DNA of 64,000 bases from Ciona intestinalis (GCF_000224145.3 NC_020172.2:315001-379000), one strand, 5' to 3'. Counted from the first letter of the stretch, positions 24,216 through 37,145 are shown. Notes: generated by a model not told the origin, from the letters alone. Program-made: numbers and translations.

Positions 24216-27200
24216 ATGCGTTTGTTTCTATATGCATTGCTTATATGTCAACTACTGATTAATTTTGCATTAAGTGATTATATATTGAGCTGTAACAGTG
24301 CATGTGGTGGTGAACTTATGCAAGATGGGAATGCAACCTGTACATCAACTTGTGAGTATTCATTGCAATTTATTGTAACAAACTTAATTTAGTGTAAAGT
24401 AAGTTATGAGAGATTTTTTGTCTATTAAACTAAAAATGTGATAACATTAGTCTAAAACTAATATCTTTTTGGTTAATCTTTAAAACTGCTACTCGTTTTT
24501 ATAAAAGCTATGACAAATTAAGGATTTTATGTATATATAGAATATGTAGTGGTAGAATGCTTTTAAAATAATACATTTTGTAATAAAAAATAGTTTTTAT
24601 ATTAAATTATAGTATATTAGTATATATAAACAAAATTTGTTTAGATATAAACTCTATGCCATGGTCAAATCATGAACAGACAGCTCCGAAGCCAAACTTT
24701 AAGTCTAGTAACTGGTTTGTTTATCAAAAATCTGATGATTCTTTTGCCATTGGTTTAAATGTGACTTGGTCACAAAATGGTAAGCACTTGGTTCTCATGG
24801 TTTAAACACAGTTAAAAATATTGATTCGTTGTGTTTGTTGTCAAGATAAACGTTGATACTTTGTTTGAATATCAGTATGTAAAACAAGCTTACTGTAATT
24901 GACATTTTAGATTGTTAATAAATGAATATTTTACTTTTGTAAAAGTTATGTTATTTATGTTACTATTACTATTGACTTTACGAAAGACCTAACTAATAGT
25001 AATTGCTTCAACAATACATTGTTTATTTAAACTTAACCTGTGTTGCAACTTTTGGATTTGGCATACAAGAATAATAAAGTAAGCAAGTTGCTTTTATTGT
25101 TTATGGAACAATACCGCAAGTAATAAACAAGCTGTTCTTTTTTTAACTTTAAGTTTATTTATTCTTTATGCAGCCCAAGTATTTTGGAACCACGTGCACG
25201 GTTATGTTCTGTCAGTGACGTACAACAATTATTATGGATCAAAAAAATGGCTTATTAACGCAACGCTTTCCACAAGTGAAATCCAAGAAAATGAAGATGT
25301 AAGTTGTACCACAAGCACTGGCGCCAACTCCCAGAGGTGCGAGGTGCGACGCAGCTGTTTAGCGGTCACATACCAATCACGAAATAAGAGAAGTATTACG
25401 TCGCGTTTAAGCGCTTACAAAGTATTCATTGCAAACGTGTCAATCCTTTACTTTATCGCAAACATGAAAACGCAAACGTTCAGCCTGGTTTTATGCAATT
25501 AAATGCTAAATAAAGAACGTGCGAATTGCTATTATGTCGCAATCAATTGCCAGGTCAAACAATCGTTATTATGATGCAATGAATCCACATGTGAATCCCC
25601 ACTATTTCGTAACAAACTTTCTGCTTGGCTTAGATTTTTTAGGTCCCGTAGTGTATAACCACTTGTTCAACGCGCGAATTACATTGATTTTACACGAAAC
25701 TATAAGCTACGCAGGGCAACTAAATGTTGTGAATTCCCGCCAAACATATAAGTGTGCCGCATGTATCTAATTCTAAAGATTTAAATGATGTCAATGTCAT
25801 AGTCAACGTGCTTTAAATGATGTCAATGTCATAGTCAACGTACATATCTAATAAATTTAGGAAATCGCCGCGCCTGCTTCATCCTATAGTTAAGATTGTG
25901 AAGTAACGTCACCGTAAATGTAAACGTCCGTCTCCTGGATTGCTGATAACGATTGTAATCGCTATTATGACGCATGTAATCAACGTGTGAATCGCCACCA
26001 TGAAGTAACAAACCATTATGCGTGGTTGATGAAAACTTACGTAAACATTGACTTTATTACTTCAAGGGAGGAATAACAACCTTATACGAGTGGTTAACGA
26101 TACGCCGATACTGATAAGCGATGCCTATAGCGCTTTGTTTTCACGTTTGGCACCTCCAAGATTTTTGCAAACTCGGCGCCTATGACCACAAGTATCTATA
26201 TTTTTACTAATGATATCTTCCTTGGCCTGATACTTCATAAAAATATTTAACACAATTCGTTCTTCATAGTAGTCCAGAAACTACCATGTTGGTTTATTCC
26301 GTGCATCAGTTTAGAAAATATAACTTCTGTCTTTTTTTAGAGGTTTAAATGTCAAGAATAAAATGTAAATCTGAGTGAAATATATGTCAACAAATGCTTG
26401 AAGCATATTGCTGTATACAAACAGAAAAATCAGACTACTACAGCAGTTCCAGTAATACTATCTGGGGTTCCTAATCGCACGCTGACAGATTCAATAAAAC
26501 AATTTCCGCCCATTTAACTTTTCTTTAATATCCTGTAACCTGAACATGTCATTCAATAGCCATTTCAATAACTTTTTTCTTACTCTAGTCAACTTCTGCC
26601 CTTTTTTTTGATTATGGAGTTATTTTAATATTAGTTGTGCTTGAATATTTTTCCTTTTTTTGTATATTGTATGGCTGACAATTTAGAGCATCCACTACCA
26701 CTTGGTTGAAGCCATTGCCGTTAAGTGTCTTGCCCAAGTACACATACGCCCACAATGGTAGCAGCGATGAGCCTTGAACCAATAACCTCTATCTATACGC
26801 AATATTAATATTTCACCCTAAACATTTTGTTATTTGCTTTTCTGATCAAGAAAGCATAAAACATTTTATTTTGGATATTTATATTTACACTGATTCACGC
26901 AGGTGATGTTTAACTTTCAATGCTTCAATGAAGAGAGTTCTTCAATGGAAGTGAAAAAAGATCGAACATATTTCTTTTCTTTGTATGCGATGCCAGTTTA
27001 CGAAGAAAACAATTCAATGTTACGTTCCGAGACAAAGATTAAGGTGCCAGGTAAGTAAATTGTAGGCTAACACATTTGGCTGTAACTTTTTTATTAAACC
27101 ATATTATAACATGGTATTACTGTTTGAAGTGATTCATTGATAAAACTCAGGTTTTATTTAAATAGGCAGTGAACACTTTTAACAAGTGTGTTTGGTATGT

Positions 27201-29515
27201 AAGACTACACCTGTGTTGTAACTATACAGATATGTGTTTAAACTATGAGTCTATGAATACCAGATACACCTAGTGTGTTTAGTATATATGAAGATATTTT
27301 GTGTGTAAGTGTGCATGAGTTTTTGAAGTTAAACACAACATATGGTCAGTAAGCCTGAGATGACTCGGCAAACAATATTGTAGTTATTTGTCAATGCCAA
27401 CAATTTTTTACCAGGAAAAATAACGTTAACTATGCAAAATTTCGTATCATAGCAACAGTGTGTGATTAAGTCCATATCCAAGTCTGACAATAATTGTATT
27501 TTTTTATTGTTTGCCAAATGAGTGTCAATGTTTATTTAGTGCTGCTAGTAATGTACAATAGAAATATATGGTTTGGTTTTGGTAGTTTAAACATGATCAA
27601 TATTTGTATGGGTGCAAATTTAACAAAGCAATATAAAAATATCTTTTTCTTTGAGTAAAAGCAGTTGTTTTTGACCAATTTTTAACCTTTGAAACAGTTT
27701 TTATGAAACAAAACAGGTCACAGAATATTAAAATAAATTTAATCTTTTTTTATTACGGTTGATATTATAACGAAATTAGTGTAGCTCAAACTGTTCCCTG
27801 TACGTGTAAATGACAACTTCAAGCTTCTATTAAATAAGCAATTAATCATAAAACAAGTTGAATTGATTTAATATAAAAGCTATTTACTTTGCTGTTCTGA
27901 AATAACCTACAAATTAATTCCACATTTTTTCTGTAGCTTGCAGCAACATTGAGATTGATAAAACAACAGAATGTTTGGAAAACAATGAAGAGACGAACAT
28001 GTTTGATGATCTTTTTTTAAGTTTTGATACGTATGTTGATGACACCACAGATATAAACTTTTCAGGTAAAACATAAACTTTTTTAGGATCATTTTTATAT
28101 CTAATAACAACAAATGCTCACTGTGGTTATAACACTTGTCTTACTAAAAACAATCAGATATATAAGCTGGTGAAAGGTGTAGACCTGTGGAAAAGGACTC
28201 CAGATAAAACTTTCTTTCTATGAAATTGTTCTTATAATCAGTTTCAAATAGATAAAGAATAAATTAATAGTTATATTAAAAACTTGTTGGGTTATGTATT
28301 TTAATGAGTTGTTTGGATTTTAAAAGTCTGTTTTTATGTGTATTTGGATCATGAAGCTAATATGACAGACTAAGATATTTCACTTAAACAAGTTTGGAAT
28401 AATCAAGGAAGCATTGTTTTAACTTTATAATTAGTTATTTCACTAAATTTTATTCACAGAAACTGTGGTACCTGAAATAAAGACGAGTAATTCTCTATTT
28501 CTATTGCTGATACTACATCTTGCTTTGGTGGGCATAGCACTAATAATTGCTCTGATTGTTTTCCTTAAACAAAAACAAGCGAAAAAAGTACAAGGTGAAA
28601 ATAAAGTTTCCCACATTGTTGAAAATATAAATTGGATAAAACCTTTTTTTATGCATCCTAATAACAGTTTATTTACAGTAGCAGGTTATTTAAAATTTTA
28701 TCGGACTAGTTTATTGATTCATGTGTTGTTACCAATACTTGGTTTGAATGAAGGTTAATAATTACTTTTCTTGTAACAGATAACGACAACAATATCATAA
28801 GTGTAATAAGTAAATTAACTCGATAATCAACATCTACTAAATATGAACATTGTAATAATGTAGAAAACTGAAACTTTGTGGCTTTTTTAAAATCGTCCTG
28901 TTTCTTTAATTGTCTAAATCTTCACGCTTTTTTTTTCTAGGCACAATTGTTATTCTGTGCAGTCGAGATTCACATTATGGTGAAGTGACATCTAGATTGG
29001 CAACTTGGTTGAAGGAATACATGAATCGTGATGTAGAATGTAATATGTGGAGACAAACCGATAACAATATCTTGGATTGGTGTAACAAGCAATTGAAAGA
29101 AGCTTCCCAAGTAATTCTTGTATGTGGTGAAAAAGAAAGACAGAATTATGAAGATCAGATTGTGTGCAGTGATCCCTTTGTTGTTGGACTTAAAGCTGGA
29201 AGAAGAAGTCTGCTTCAAGCTAAGTTTTATTGTGTTGGTTTTAATGAAGATATTCTGTCAAAGTTAGCAACAAAAAATATGAAACAGTATCTTCTTATGA
29301 AAGATTTTAAACAGTTTTATAAAACTTTTGCTTCAAAACATTCCACAAAATACTCAGTTGTTCAAAAAGAGTTGGCATGTATGATCATGAACAACAAAGT
29401 TTGGGAAGAAAGTTTGCTTCAAAATCCTGAGTTCTGTGAGACCAATGAGATGTTACTTAATGAGAAAATAGATAAATCAGATCGAGACTCTGGATTTTCG
29501 TCTTCATTTATTTAA
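24216..29515 (+). CDS. IL-17 receptor-like protein 2 (SEFIR receptor)
   Basis: Seven exons (24216-24351, 24645-24779, 25174-25298, 26903-27050, 27937-28065, 28460-28594, 28941-29515) give 460 residues. The layout mirrors gene 1: signal peptide (MRLFLYALLICQLLINFA), ectodomain with the shared MPWSNHE-TAP and YAMPVYEE motifs, a cysteine pair, an acidic stalk, one membrane helix in exon 6 followed by a lysine-rich stop-transfer stretch, then SEFIR in exon 7 from residue 270. The proximal SEFIR DNA is identical to gene 1 over 190 bp, after which gene 2 has a short insertion (ERQN) and its own distal half. The protein ends 11 residues after DRDSG (DRDSGFSSSFI, 450-460), so the long Ser/Thr tail of gene 1 is missing. 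Intron 3 holds a hAT element. Confidence 0.92.
25316..26184. mobile_element. Non-autonomous hAT element in intron 3 of receptor gene 2
   Basis: An 869 bp insertion flanked by a perfect 8 bp target duplication ACCACAAG (25308-25315 and 26185-26192), diagnostic for hAT. The ends are imperfect inverted repeats: CACTGGCGCCAACT at the left, CATAGGCGCCGAGT read inward from the right, both followed further in by an AGGTGC motif. Inside are internal repeats, including a tandem pair of about 33 bp near 25,778-25,840. No transposase frame was recognised. It starts 17 bp after the splice donor at 25299. Confidence 0.85.
26671..26793 (-). mobile_element. SINE fragment, minus strand
   Basis: Reverse-strand head and middle (AAGTGTCTTGCCCAAGTACA, GCCTTGAACCAATAACCTC), in intron 3 of receptor gene 2. 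Confidence 0.75.
28947..29136 (+). other. 190 bp SEFIR tract identical to receptor gene 1
   Basis: Partner of 19790-19979; see that entry. Downstream of 29136 the reading frame gains codons for ERQN-like residues that gene 1 lacks. Confidence 0.9.
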
Positions 29516-30466
29516 CATCTTATCATCTTTCAACTGTTAAAATGTGTTATAAAGCGTCACTCTATCATAAGTATACATACAATGTATCTTAAACACCCCA
29601 TGTAGGAAAAGCTTCGCAAGTGGAAAATGTTACCACAATGATGCTTTTATTTATATTGCATTTATGCATCTGAATGGGGCAACATTGGATAGCATTCATA
29701 GCGGTATCCTCCAGTTACAAAATGTTTGCTCCAACCTATGTACTACGGCACCCAATGAGTTAACTTAAAACAATAACATTTTTTATTGTATGATATACTG
29801 TATTAATGCACTATTTAAACTTATTTTAATGTAATTTTTCTTTTAGTGTAAATATTTGCTTATTCTTGGAAATGGCGTGCATATAATAAACTTAAAAAAG
29901 TGAAAATAATCTGATATTTAAAATATGTTGTTTTCCGTTGCTTGTAATGTGGTTGTACTTTTATTTTTGTATTTGTTGTTTGTTTTGTCTTTGTTTGTCA
30001 TTTGTTTTAATTTTAATATTGCTTTGCTCATTAACATGGTTTCTTTTTCAGATAATAATCTTATTTGTAGCTTTTTGTTAATTTTTACTAACTTTGGGTA
30101 AAATAATGAAAAATTTGTTGAGTGGGATCTACCAGCAATGAAAGTAAGTGCAAAACAGAACGATAGTTTCTTTAAAATTTAAACTTTTAATTTGGTAAGC
30201 CTTTCTAAACTGCAATACATTTACAAATATATTTTGGAAAGGAAACCAGTTATTTACTTTAGTTGTAACACATTATGGCAGCTGTAAGATGGTTGCTCTT
30301 GTTTGTATGCTGTTGGTCTACAATAACTTACATAACTTAAAAACTGCTTTCTATTGCATGAAGCTTTTAAATTAATTTGCTCCTTTTTTGGTTTCATTTG
30401 TACAACCAAATTAAATTATGATTATCTTTTTAACCATTTTTATATGTTGTAATTAGTAGTTAGGGA
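29516..30466. other. Short intergenic region, receptor gene 2 to gene 3
   Basis: 950 bp, AT-rich, with the 3' UTR of gene 2 (ATAATAAA near 29,883) and the upstream region of gene 3. No repeat or extra exon was recognised. Confidence 0.55.
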
Positions 30467-33400
30467 ATGAATTGGTGTCTAGTATTTGGATGGATTCTAT
30501 GTATATGTGAGGCAAAAAATCTAATTGTAAGTTGTATTGATGAAACAACTATTGTTGATGATGTACAGAACCAAACCGGAAACTTGTGCATTGCAAAAGG
30601 TAAGCTGATACAAAATGTTAACTTTTTATCCTGTAGAAGCTACAAACTATATTATTTAAGCATTGTTCAAGGATAGTAAACCCGGTGCAGTCATTTTTTT
30701 ATGAAAAAGGTCCAGCAATAAAAATTGTTAGCTGATTTGGCATAAAGGCATGTTTCTCTACATCTTATTTATCCATTTCCTCTAATTTATTTTTAGACAT
30801 CAGGAGTTTTCAGGAATACTGGTCAAACGAAAATGAAACCCCGGCTGTTGCTCCAACTTTCATGGAAAATGTTTCAATGAAGATTATTAACGATAACATC
30901 GAACTTACGTTAACATGGGAACAAAGAGGTTAAATCATTTATTCAGAGATTTTACTGCTAAGTTATATCATGAGGAACATTACCATTTTAACAGTATATA
31001 CCTGGTCTGAGCCTCTCAAATCTTTTTTGAGTTTTAAAACAAGTCTGTGTCATACGTACACTAGACACACATTCTATTTAGGAACCTTATGTCCAATGTC
31101 CAATTGTAACATACACAAAGGTGTATTACATTGCTGTTGCAAGTGAAGTTCATTCATTTATCATGTTGACTGTCAAGGTATTGCATAGACACAACTACTG
31201 TACTTAGAGTTCTATTATTAATGACGATAATTTTGCACCATACCTACAAACAATATTAGAATCCTAGGCTTTGTACCAAAATGTATAATGAACACAGTTA
31301 GAATATTCCATTAAAGGATTTCTGTAATATCTTTTTAAATTTGTTCTTAAATTTGCTGTTTCTTGTTATTCTTTTCTAGTTAAAGATTTCTTACATACAA
31401 CTGGTTACTTATTGGAAGCATCTTCTTGTTGCTATGATGGTCCTTCTATATTAACCTATTTTGATGCCAGTGCTGTTAAGTTAACTGCACGACAATATTC
31501 ACTAAATCAGGTGGAATTTTTATGATGCCTTGAAAACTGTTGACACAATGGTTATACCGCTTGTTTTTGAAACAAAATACTATACAATAGCATTTTAACA
31601 TTGAGAAGCAAACACCTTTTTTATAACAACCATTATAGAGGCCCCTAAGTTGTTTGTCCCCCCCTTCTCACTTCTGTGTGGTTCGCATGGTCTATGGTAC
31701 ACCACTGAAACTCTGCTTAATGCTGCTACTATTTTGGAAGTGTGTGTTCTTATGCAATACCCTAATTGCCCCCAACCAATAAAGGTTTTTAAAAGTTGCA
31801 TGTATTATACAAAGTGTCTGAAAGACCACTCACATATTATAACGCCCTATATGTGTTTATTTAACTTTAATTTACAATATATGTAACCAAACATTCTTAT
31901 GACAGAGCATTACTTTTCATCATGACTTCACAAGAACTAACCTAATCCAGTTAGGTGACATATTTACATTCACTTTGGTTGCCATGCCCACATACAAAAA
32001 AAAGACGGAGAAAGTTTGTGATATAATTACTGTCAAAATTGCAGGTTTCTTGTTCGTTAAATATTTATCTAAAAGTATTCTTTTAACTTTCTTTAAAGCT
32101 GCGGGTGTTGATGAGTAAATTTAATACTCGACTTCGTTCTTTATGATTGTAATGTGCTTGGAAAAAAAACAGTTGCAATAACTGGTCAAACAAAATAGTT
32201 AATGACAGTATGACACTAATAGTTTGTAATTTGGCATTTAGAAAACGCTTACATAAAGGTAAATGGGTCACCATGTATGCTGTGGAATAACCAATTAGGT
32301 CACCCTTCTTTTACGTTTGGAGATTTTTTATTTGGTTTCCTAAGAGGGAATGAATAAATAATAATGATAATATGTGACTGTGTTAGTTGTAATACCAAAA
32401 TAATTTTTACAGATACATTTGGGAATAATACCCTTGTTGCTGTTCATGAAGAATGTTCATCGGATGACGGNNNNNNNNNNNNNNNNNNNNNNNNNNNNNN
32501 NNNNNNNNNNNNNNNNNNNNGGTTAGAGGCATTCAGTTGCAGTTTAATAATACTGTATGTGGTCGGCTGGTCACAATTATAGGAATGTGTGTCACATAAG
32601 CAACAATTGGTTAAATATATTGGTCACTCATGGGTTATCCAGTTTGTCAGCTACAAGGAAACACAATCAGCCACAAATTAAAAAAAACACAAGTGGGCAA
32701 AAGGTGTATAAAATACTTAATGTCTAAAGTTATGAAGTTGGCAATTTCTCACTTTGCCCAAACAAATAAGCTACATACATTAATTGATACATCATGATAG
32801 GTTTATTTTCAGATGATTTTGACACAGATGATGAGGATTATCCATCCCATGATTCGAATACAGGTATCTATTGTGAATGTGTCTACATTATACCATGCTA
32901 ACATACACGCATAAAAATGTTTATATAGTTTATGTAAAGAGAAGTTTTCCTCACACTGTTAAAAACACAACAGAGTTAGAAAGTTTGTGCCTTGTATTTA
33001 ATTTCACCTCAACCCCAAAGAAGTGGCTTCTGTTTTCAACAAGCTGAATACATATATGTATATCAACAAGCTGAATACATATATGTGTATATGTTGGTTT
33101 ATTTTACAATTACCGTCTTTTAATGCAGTGCCACATGATACAATCCTACCACGAATTAATAATTGTTAGTAGTGGTTATTTTTAACGCAAGGTCCGAGTT
33201 TGGTCTTATTTAAAAAGAAATTTCTGTTGTTTACAGTAATAAAATATATATCAACGAACTTTAAACAACAAAAATTTTAAACAATTTTATGTGCTTAAGT
33301 TTATTTTGGCATATTTAAGTTTCACTCAAAGTTTGGTACCAAGTTTTTTGCATTTTTAATGCGAACCAAACTTGCAAATTAATAATAGCAAAGCTGTTTT

Positions 33401-35407
33401 TACCATAAAAAAACTATATTAGGATAGATATTTTGTACAAATCAATGAAATAAGCACATTGCACTTTATCTTAAAAGTTTCTTTAAAGTGACAATTTTTA
33501 TATATTTTATGTAAAGAGAAGAGTTCACCATAATATGATAAAAACAAAACACATTTTGTCTCATTTAAAAAACCTGCCCACAAGTTACTAACCTCACTAA
33601 ACTCAATAATTTTTGTTTACCCAGCAACAAAGTGAGTGGTTTAAAATTGACGTATCAACAATTGTTGTAATTGTTTTTCATTTTAATGCAGATACCAAAT
33701 TATACATTAAAACAAAGGCTTTCAGATACTGACTTTTAACGCAAGGTCCGAGTTTTTCAGATACTGACTTTTTAACGCAAGGTCCAAGTTTACAAAAAAA
33801 TATTTTTAATATCTCTGTTTGTTTCTGAAATATTTAATAGGCAGGATTTATTATGACATCATTAGTTCTATGATAAAGTTATTAAAAGAGAATAAAAGTA
33901 TTTTTAAAATTAATTTTATTCTGCACAAACTACGTAAAGAAAGTTTTGGTGCAGCTGCTATGCTTTGCTTGCAAAACTTAATTAAGTAAGACCTGGTCAA
34001 AAGTTAAAAAAATTGAAAAATGAATTTAAATTTAAAAGTTCTAGCAGTTGAAGGGATAAAACTATGTCATATTGTTTTCCATCTATAGTACAACATCCTA
34101 TTCATGCCATATGTTCAATACCTTTCTCCTATGCCAACACGACAAACACATACAGTAATAAATTCTTTATGTACATAGTGGGGTAAGATACAATAAATAT
34201 TGATGTTTATCTTTTTTCCAGAAGAGCCGCCAACCTTCACAATATATAAAAGTTTAATCGTTGTTTCCGTCACAGCTTCAATCATCACACTCGGTATCTC
34301 AATTTTATTTTCAACTTTCTTTTGTTGTTTTATTTCTCATCTACAATTTTTATTATTTGTTTGAATGTTTATGTCGGTCATATATTTTTTTATAACTTAT
34401 TTGTTTGAATGTTTATCTATTGTGGTCACTAGAAAGTACTTTTAATAAAACACTGTATATAAATTACAGGTTTTCTTGTTGGCATGATGTATGTAAGACA
34501 CACTGGCATTTTACCTCCATTTTTACGAAAAAAGGAAAAGGGTAAATACCATATAGCCTACATGTTTTTATTACAGTGGTTTTCTAGATTTATAATGGTT
34601 CAATGCATACTTAGGTCCTCTAGTTTTGTTTTTAGGATAAAATTTTACAATTATATGCTGAAACTTTTGTAGTAAATTACTGTTAATTGGTAAAAGTTTT
34701 GGGACACTTGAGTTTGTTAACAACACGCAAATCAAGCAGATTAAATAACTGGTGAAAAGTTTTGCGAAACTGTTTTAATAGGAATATTTCCTTATGATAA
34801 AAAACACTTCATTTCAGTTTCTGCCACGCAAACATTATTCCTGTTAAGTTCTATGGAAACAAATCAACTATACAAGGAAGTTTCAAATGTGATTGTGTCA
34901 ATATTTAATAAAAACGACACAAAATTCAACTTAAGATGTTCAACAAGCATGGGGTGTGAATATAGTTGGTTTAAAGAGCAGGTTGATCAATGTCAGCACA
35001 TTGTGTTGATTTGCACTCCATGTTGTTCTGAGTATTCTTTATTTCAAAAACTGGATTCTTTTTATGCTGGTGTGGAATATGCCATCAAGCAAGGAAAGTT
35101 TTACCCAGCTTACCAAGACAAACAAGTTTCTGTGGTCTACTTCAATCAAGAATCGAAGTTTTATTTCCCAGAACTGCTAAACGTTTGCAAAGTGAAGTGG
35201 TTTAATCTTGCGCTGGAAATACAAGCTTTTATTAGTCATGTTTCCCCAACTGCTGTAGCAAGTAGCAACGTGGAAAACAACATTCAACAGATATTGGGAA
35301 GAATCTCGCATGAAACACTCGTTAATATGCCAGGGTTGGCTTTGAAAAGCTCAACAGAAAATTCCCCTGCAGACAGTTTACAAACTGAAAAAGAATCACT
35401 TTTATAA
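30467..35407 (+). CDS. IL-17 receptor-like protein 3 with a divergent SEFIR domain
   Basis: Nine exons (30467-30599, 30797-30928, 31380-31510, 31906-32044, 32413-32469, 32813-32863, 34222-34293, 34470-34541, 34818-35407) join in frame to 458 residues. A short signal peptide (MNWCLVFGWILCICEA) is followed by an ectodomain with the family's exon phases and the VAMPTYK counterpart of the YAMPVYEE motif. Exon 6 is an acidic stalk (DDFDTDDEDYPSHDS). The membrane helix is split over exons 7 and 8, unlike genes 1 and 2. The last exon encodes a SEFIR-like domain (TLFLLSS, then CQHIVLICTPCCSEYS, then VSVVYFNQE) in which the charged start of box 1 and the W of box 2 are lost. The right edge of exon 5 abuts a 50-base gap, so coding bases may be missing there. 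Confidence 0.85.
32471..32520. other. Assembly gap (50 N) in receptor gene 3
   Basis: Run of N directly after the probable donor of exon 5. Its true length is unknown. Confidence 0.99.
33179..33795. repeat. Repeated TTTAACGCAAGGTCC motif in intron 6 of receptor gene 3
   Basis: The motif TTTAACGCAAGGTCCGAGTT occurs at about 33,182 and 33,737 and, with one change, at about 33,771. The last two form a tandem repeat of roughly 36 bp that starts with CAGATACTGAC. The first and second copies bracket about 550 bp of AT-rich DNA. I do not recognise the family. Confidence 0.6.
33920..34070 (-). repeat. Dispersed repeat, partner of 13,985-14,120
   Basis: Located in intron 6 of receptor gene 3; ends near TTGAAGGGATAAA, the mirror of the other copy's CCCTTTGAC end. 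Confidence 0.5.
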
Positions 35408-36032
35408 AAGGAAGAAAACTTCTTTAAGTTGCCAACTATTGCTTGCTTCTGTAATTCAGTGGATTTTTTCAGCAGGGTAAGAAAAATTTCTATGCAATGT
35501 CATCATGTTTGTTTAATTACTTATGTTGTTGCCTTACTGTTTAATTTTTTCTGAGGCACCTGACATCACACTTTAATATTAAGCACTTGTACATACTAAT
35601 TGTAGTTAACTTTTGTACTGACACTTAATTTGTCATTAATCTTTATGTTAATGTTGTTCGTACTGTCATTTCTATTGCAATGTACTGTGTTTAATGATGT
35701 TGATACTAGTTTAATTGTTTGCAAATTTGTCACCTTCATAATTTGAGTTTTGTTGCAATATCCATTGTGTGTTCGGCTTCATCTGTAACGAATGAAGAAA
35801 GGCCAAATCAATTTATACCTATTAGGTTAGCGTTAGATTGTTTAGTAGGTATTTAAAGAATATGTACTTCCCACAAATCAAATGTGGGGCAGATTCAGAC
35901 ATGCATGCAGTGAATGGTGTACCATTGTCATGGAGATGATGTTGAATCTTCCACAACGCACATCACAAAGGTCAATTGGGTAAGTTATTCACCTGTCTGT
36001 CTGTAAAATATTAAAAATTAATTGTGAATTGT

Positions 36033-36440
36033 CCGGCGCCGTGGTGTAGTGGTTAGCGCGCCTGCCTCTAACCCAGAGGTAATGGGTTCAAGGCTCGTCG
36101 CTGCTACCATTGTGGGCGTATGTGTCCTTGAGCAAGACACTTACCGGCAAATTAACGGCAATTGCTCCAACCCAGTGGTCACTAATGGGTTGTCCAAATT
36201 ATCAGCCATACATAAAAATGAAAAAAAAAATCCCCAAAAAAANNNNNNNNNNNNNNNNNNNNNNNNNNNNNNNNNNNNNNNNNNNNNNNNNNCAAATTAT
36301 CAGCCATACATAAAATCAAAAAAAAATAATTACTTACAAAGTAACATACATGGTAACGCGTAAGCTGGCACCAGGTATTAAACCCGTGTGATAACGACTG
36401 TCGTTTTCCGGCCACGCGAGGATAAAGTAAGTTACATTCA
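36033..36440 (+). mobile_element. Full-length SINE containing an assembly gap
   Basis: Head CCGTGGTGTAGTGGTTAGCG with B box GGGTTCAAGGC, tail ending CACGCGAGGATAAAGTAAGT. The 50 N at 36243-36292 sit in the A-rich middle, and CAAATTATCAGCCATACATA occurs on both sides of the gap, so the true element is shorter. Confidence 0.9.
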
Positions 36441-36763
36441 TTTCATAAATAAAACTAACTCATCCTATCGTGGCGGGGCAACGATAGCGATAATGACAAT
36501 GGAACACGGTTGTTCCATTTCACACTCCTCGTGCCGCATATGACTTCACACATGTTTAACTTAGCGCCGATTGTTTGTTTTTTTCTGCATGACCATGAGC
36601 TACTCAATACATCAGTAGGCCAGGGTATGACCGACAATTTGTTCAACCCATTGGTTTTCACTGAAAATTTGTTATATATGTAGTTAACACATCTGTAACA
36701 TTTTGGGCGATTTTTTTTACAACCAATATTGGGGTTTTGGGCTGGAGCAATTGTGAATGTAAA

Positions 36764-37044
36764 TTACTTTATTCTCGCGTGGTCGGGAAACGCGGCTGTT
36801 CATTTACCTCGTGCTAGCGTACGAGTTACCATGCATGGTACTTTGTGGGTGACTTTTTTGTGTTTTTTTTATGCATGGCTGGTAATTTGGAGAACCCATT
36901 AGAGACCACTAAGTTGAATCAATTGCCGTTAAGTGTCTCACCCAAGGACACATACGCCCACAATGGTAGCAGCGACGAGACTTGAACCCATTACCTCTAG
37001 ACTCTAGAGGCAGGCGCGCTAACAACTTTGCCATGAACCCGGAC
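36764..37044 (-). mobile_element. Full-length SINE, minus strand
   Basis: Mirror of the family from CTCGCGTGGTCGGGAAACG to the head GCGCGCTAACAACTTTGCC. It stands in inverted orientation to the SINE at 36,033, about 320 bp away. Confidence 0.88.
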
Positions 37045-37082
37045 AATTGTCGTTCAGTGTTGCGCAAAAGAATATATAGGCC

Positions 37083-37145
37083 TACACGTTTGCAGCGTCG
37101 AACCCGTATTCCCTGTTCTAGAGGTAAACCACTGCGTCAACGCGC
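37083..37145 (-). repeat. tRNA-like fragment
   Basis: Minus-strand GACGCAGTGGTTTACC and GGGTTCGACGC resemble A and B boxes. No acceptor stem. Confidence 0.4.

Noticed and set aside
33179-33757. Direct repeats 550 bp apart as a solo terminal-repeat element
   Set aside because: The repeat is only about 20 bp, occurs a third time in tandem, and nothing element-like lies between.
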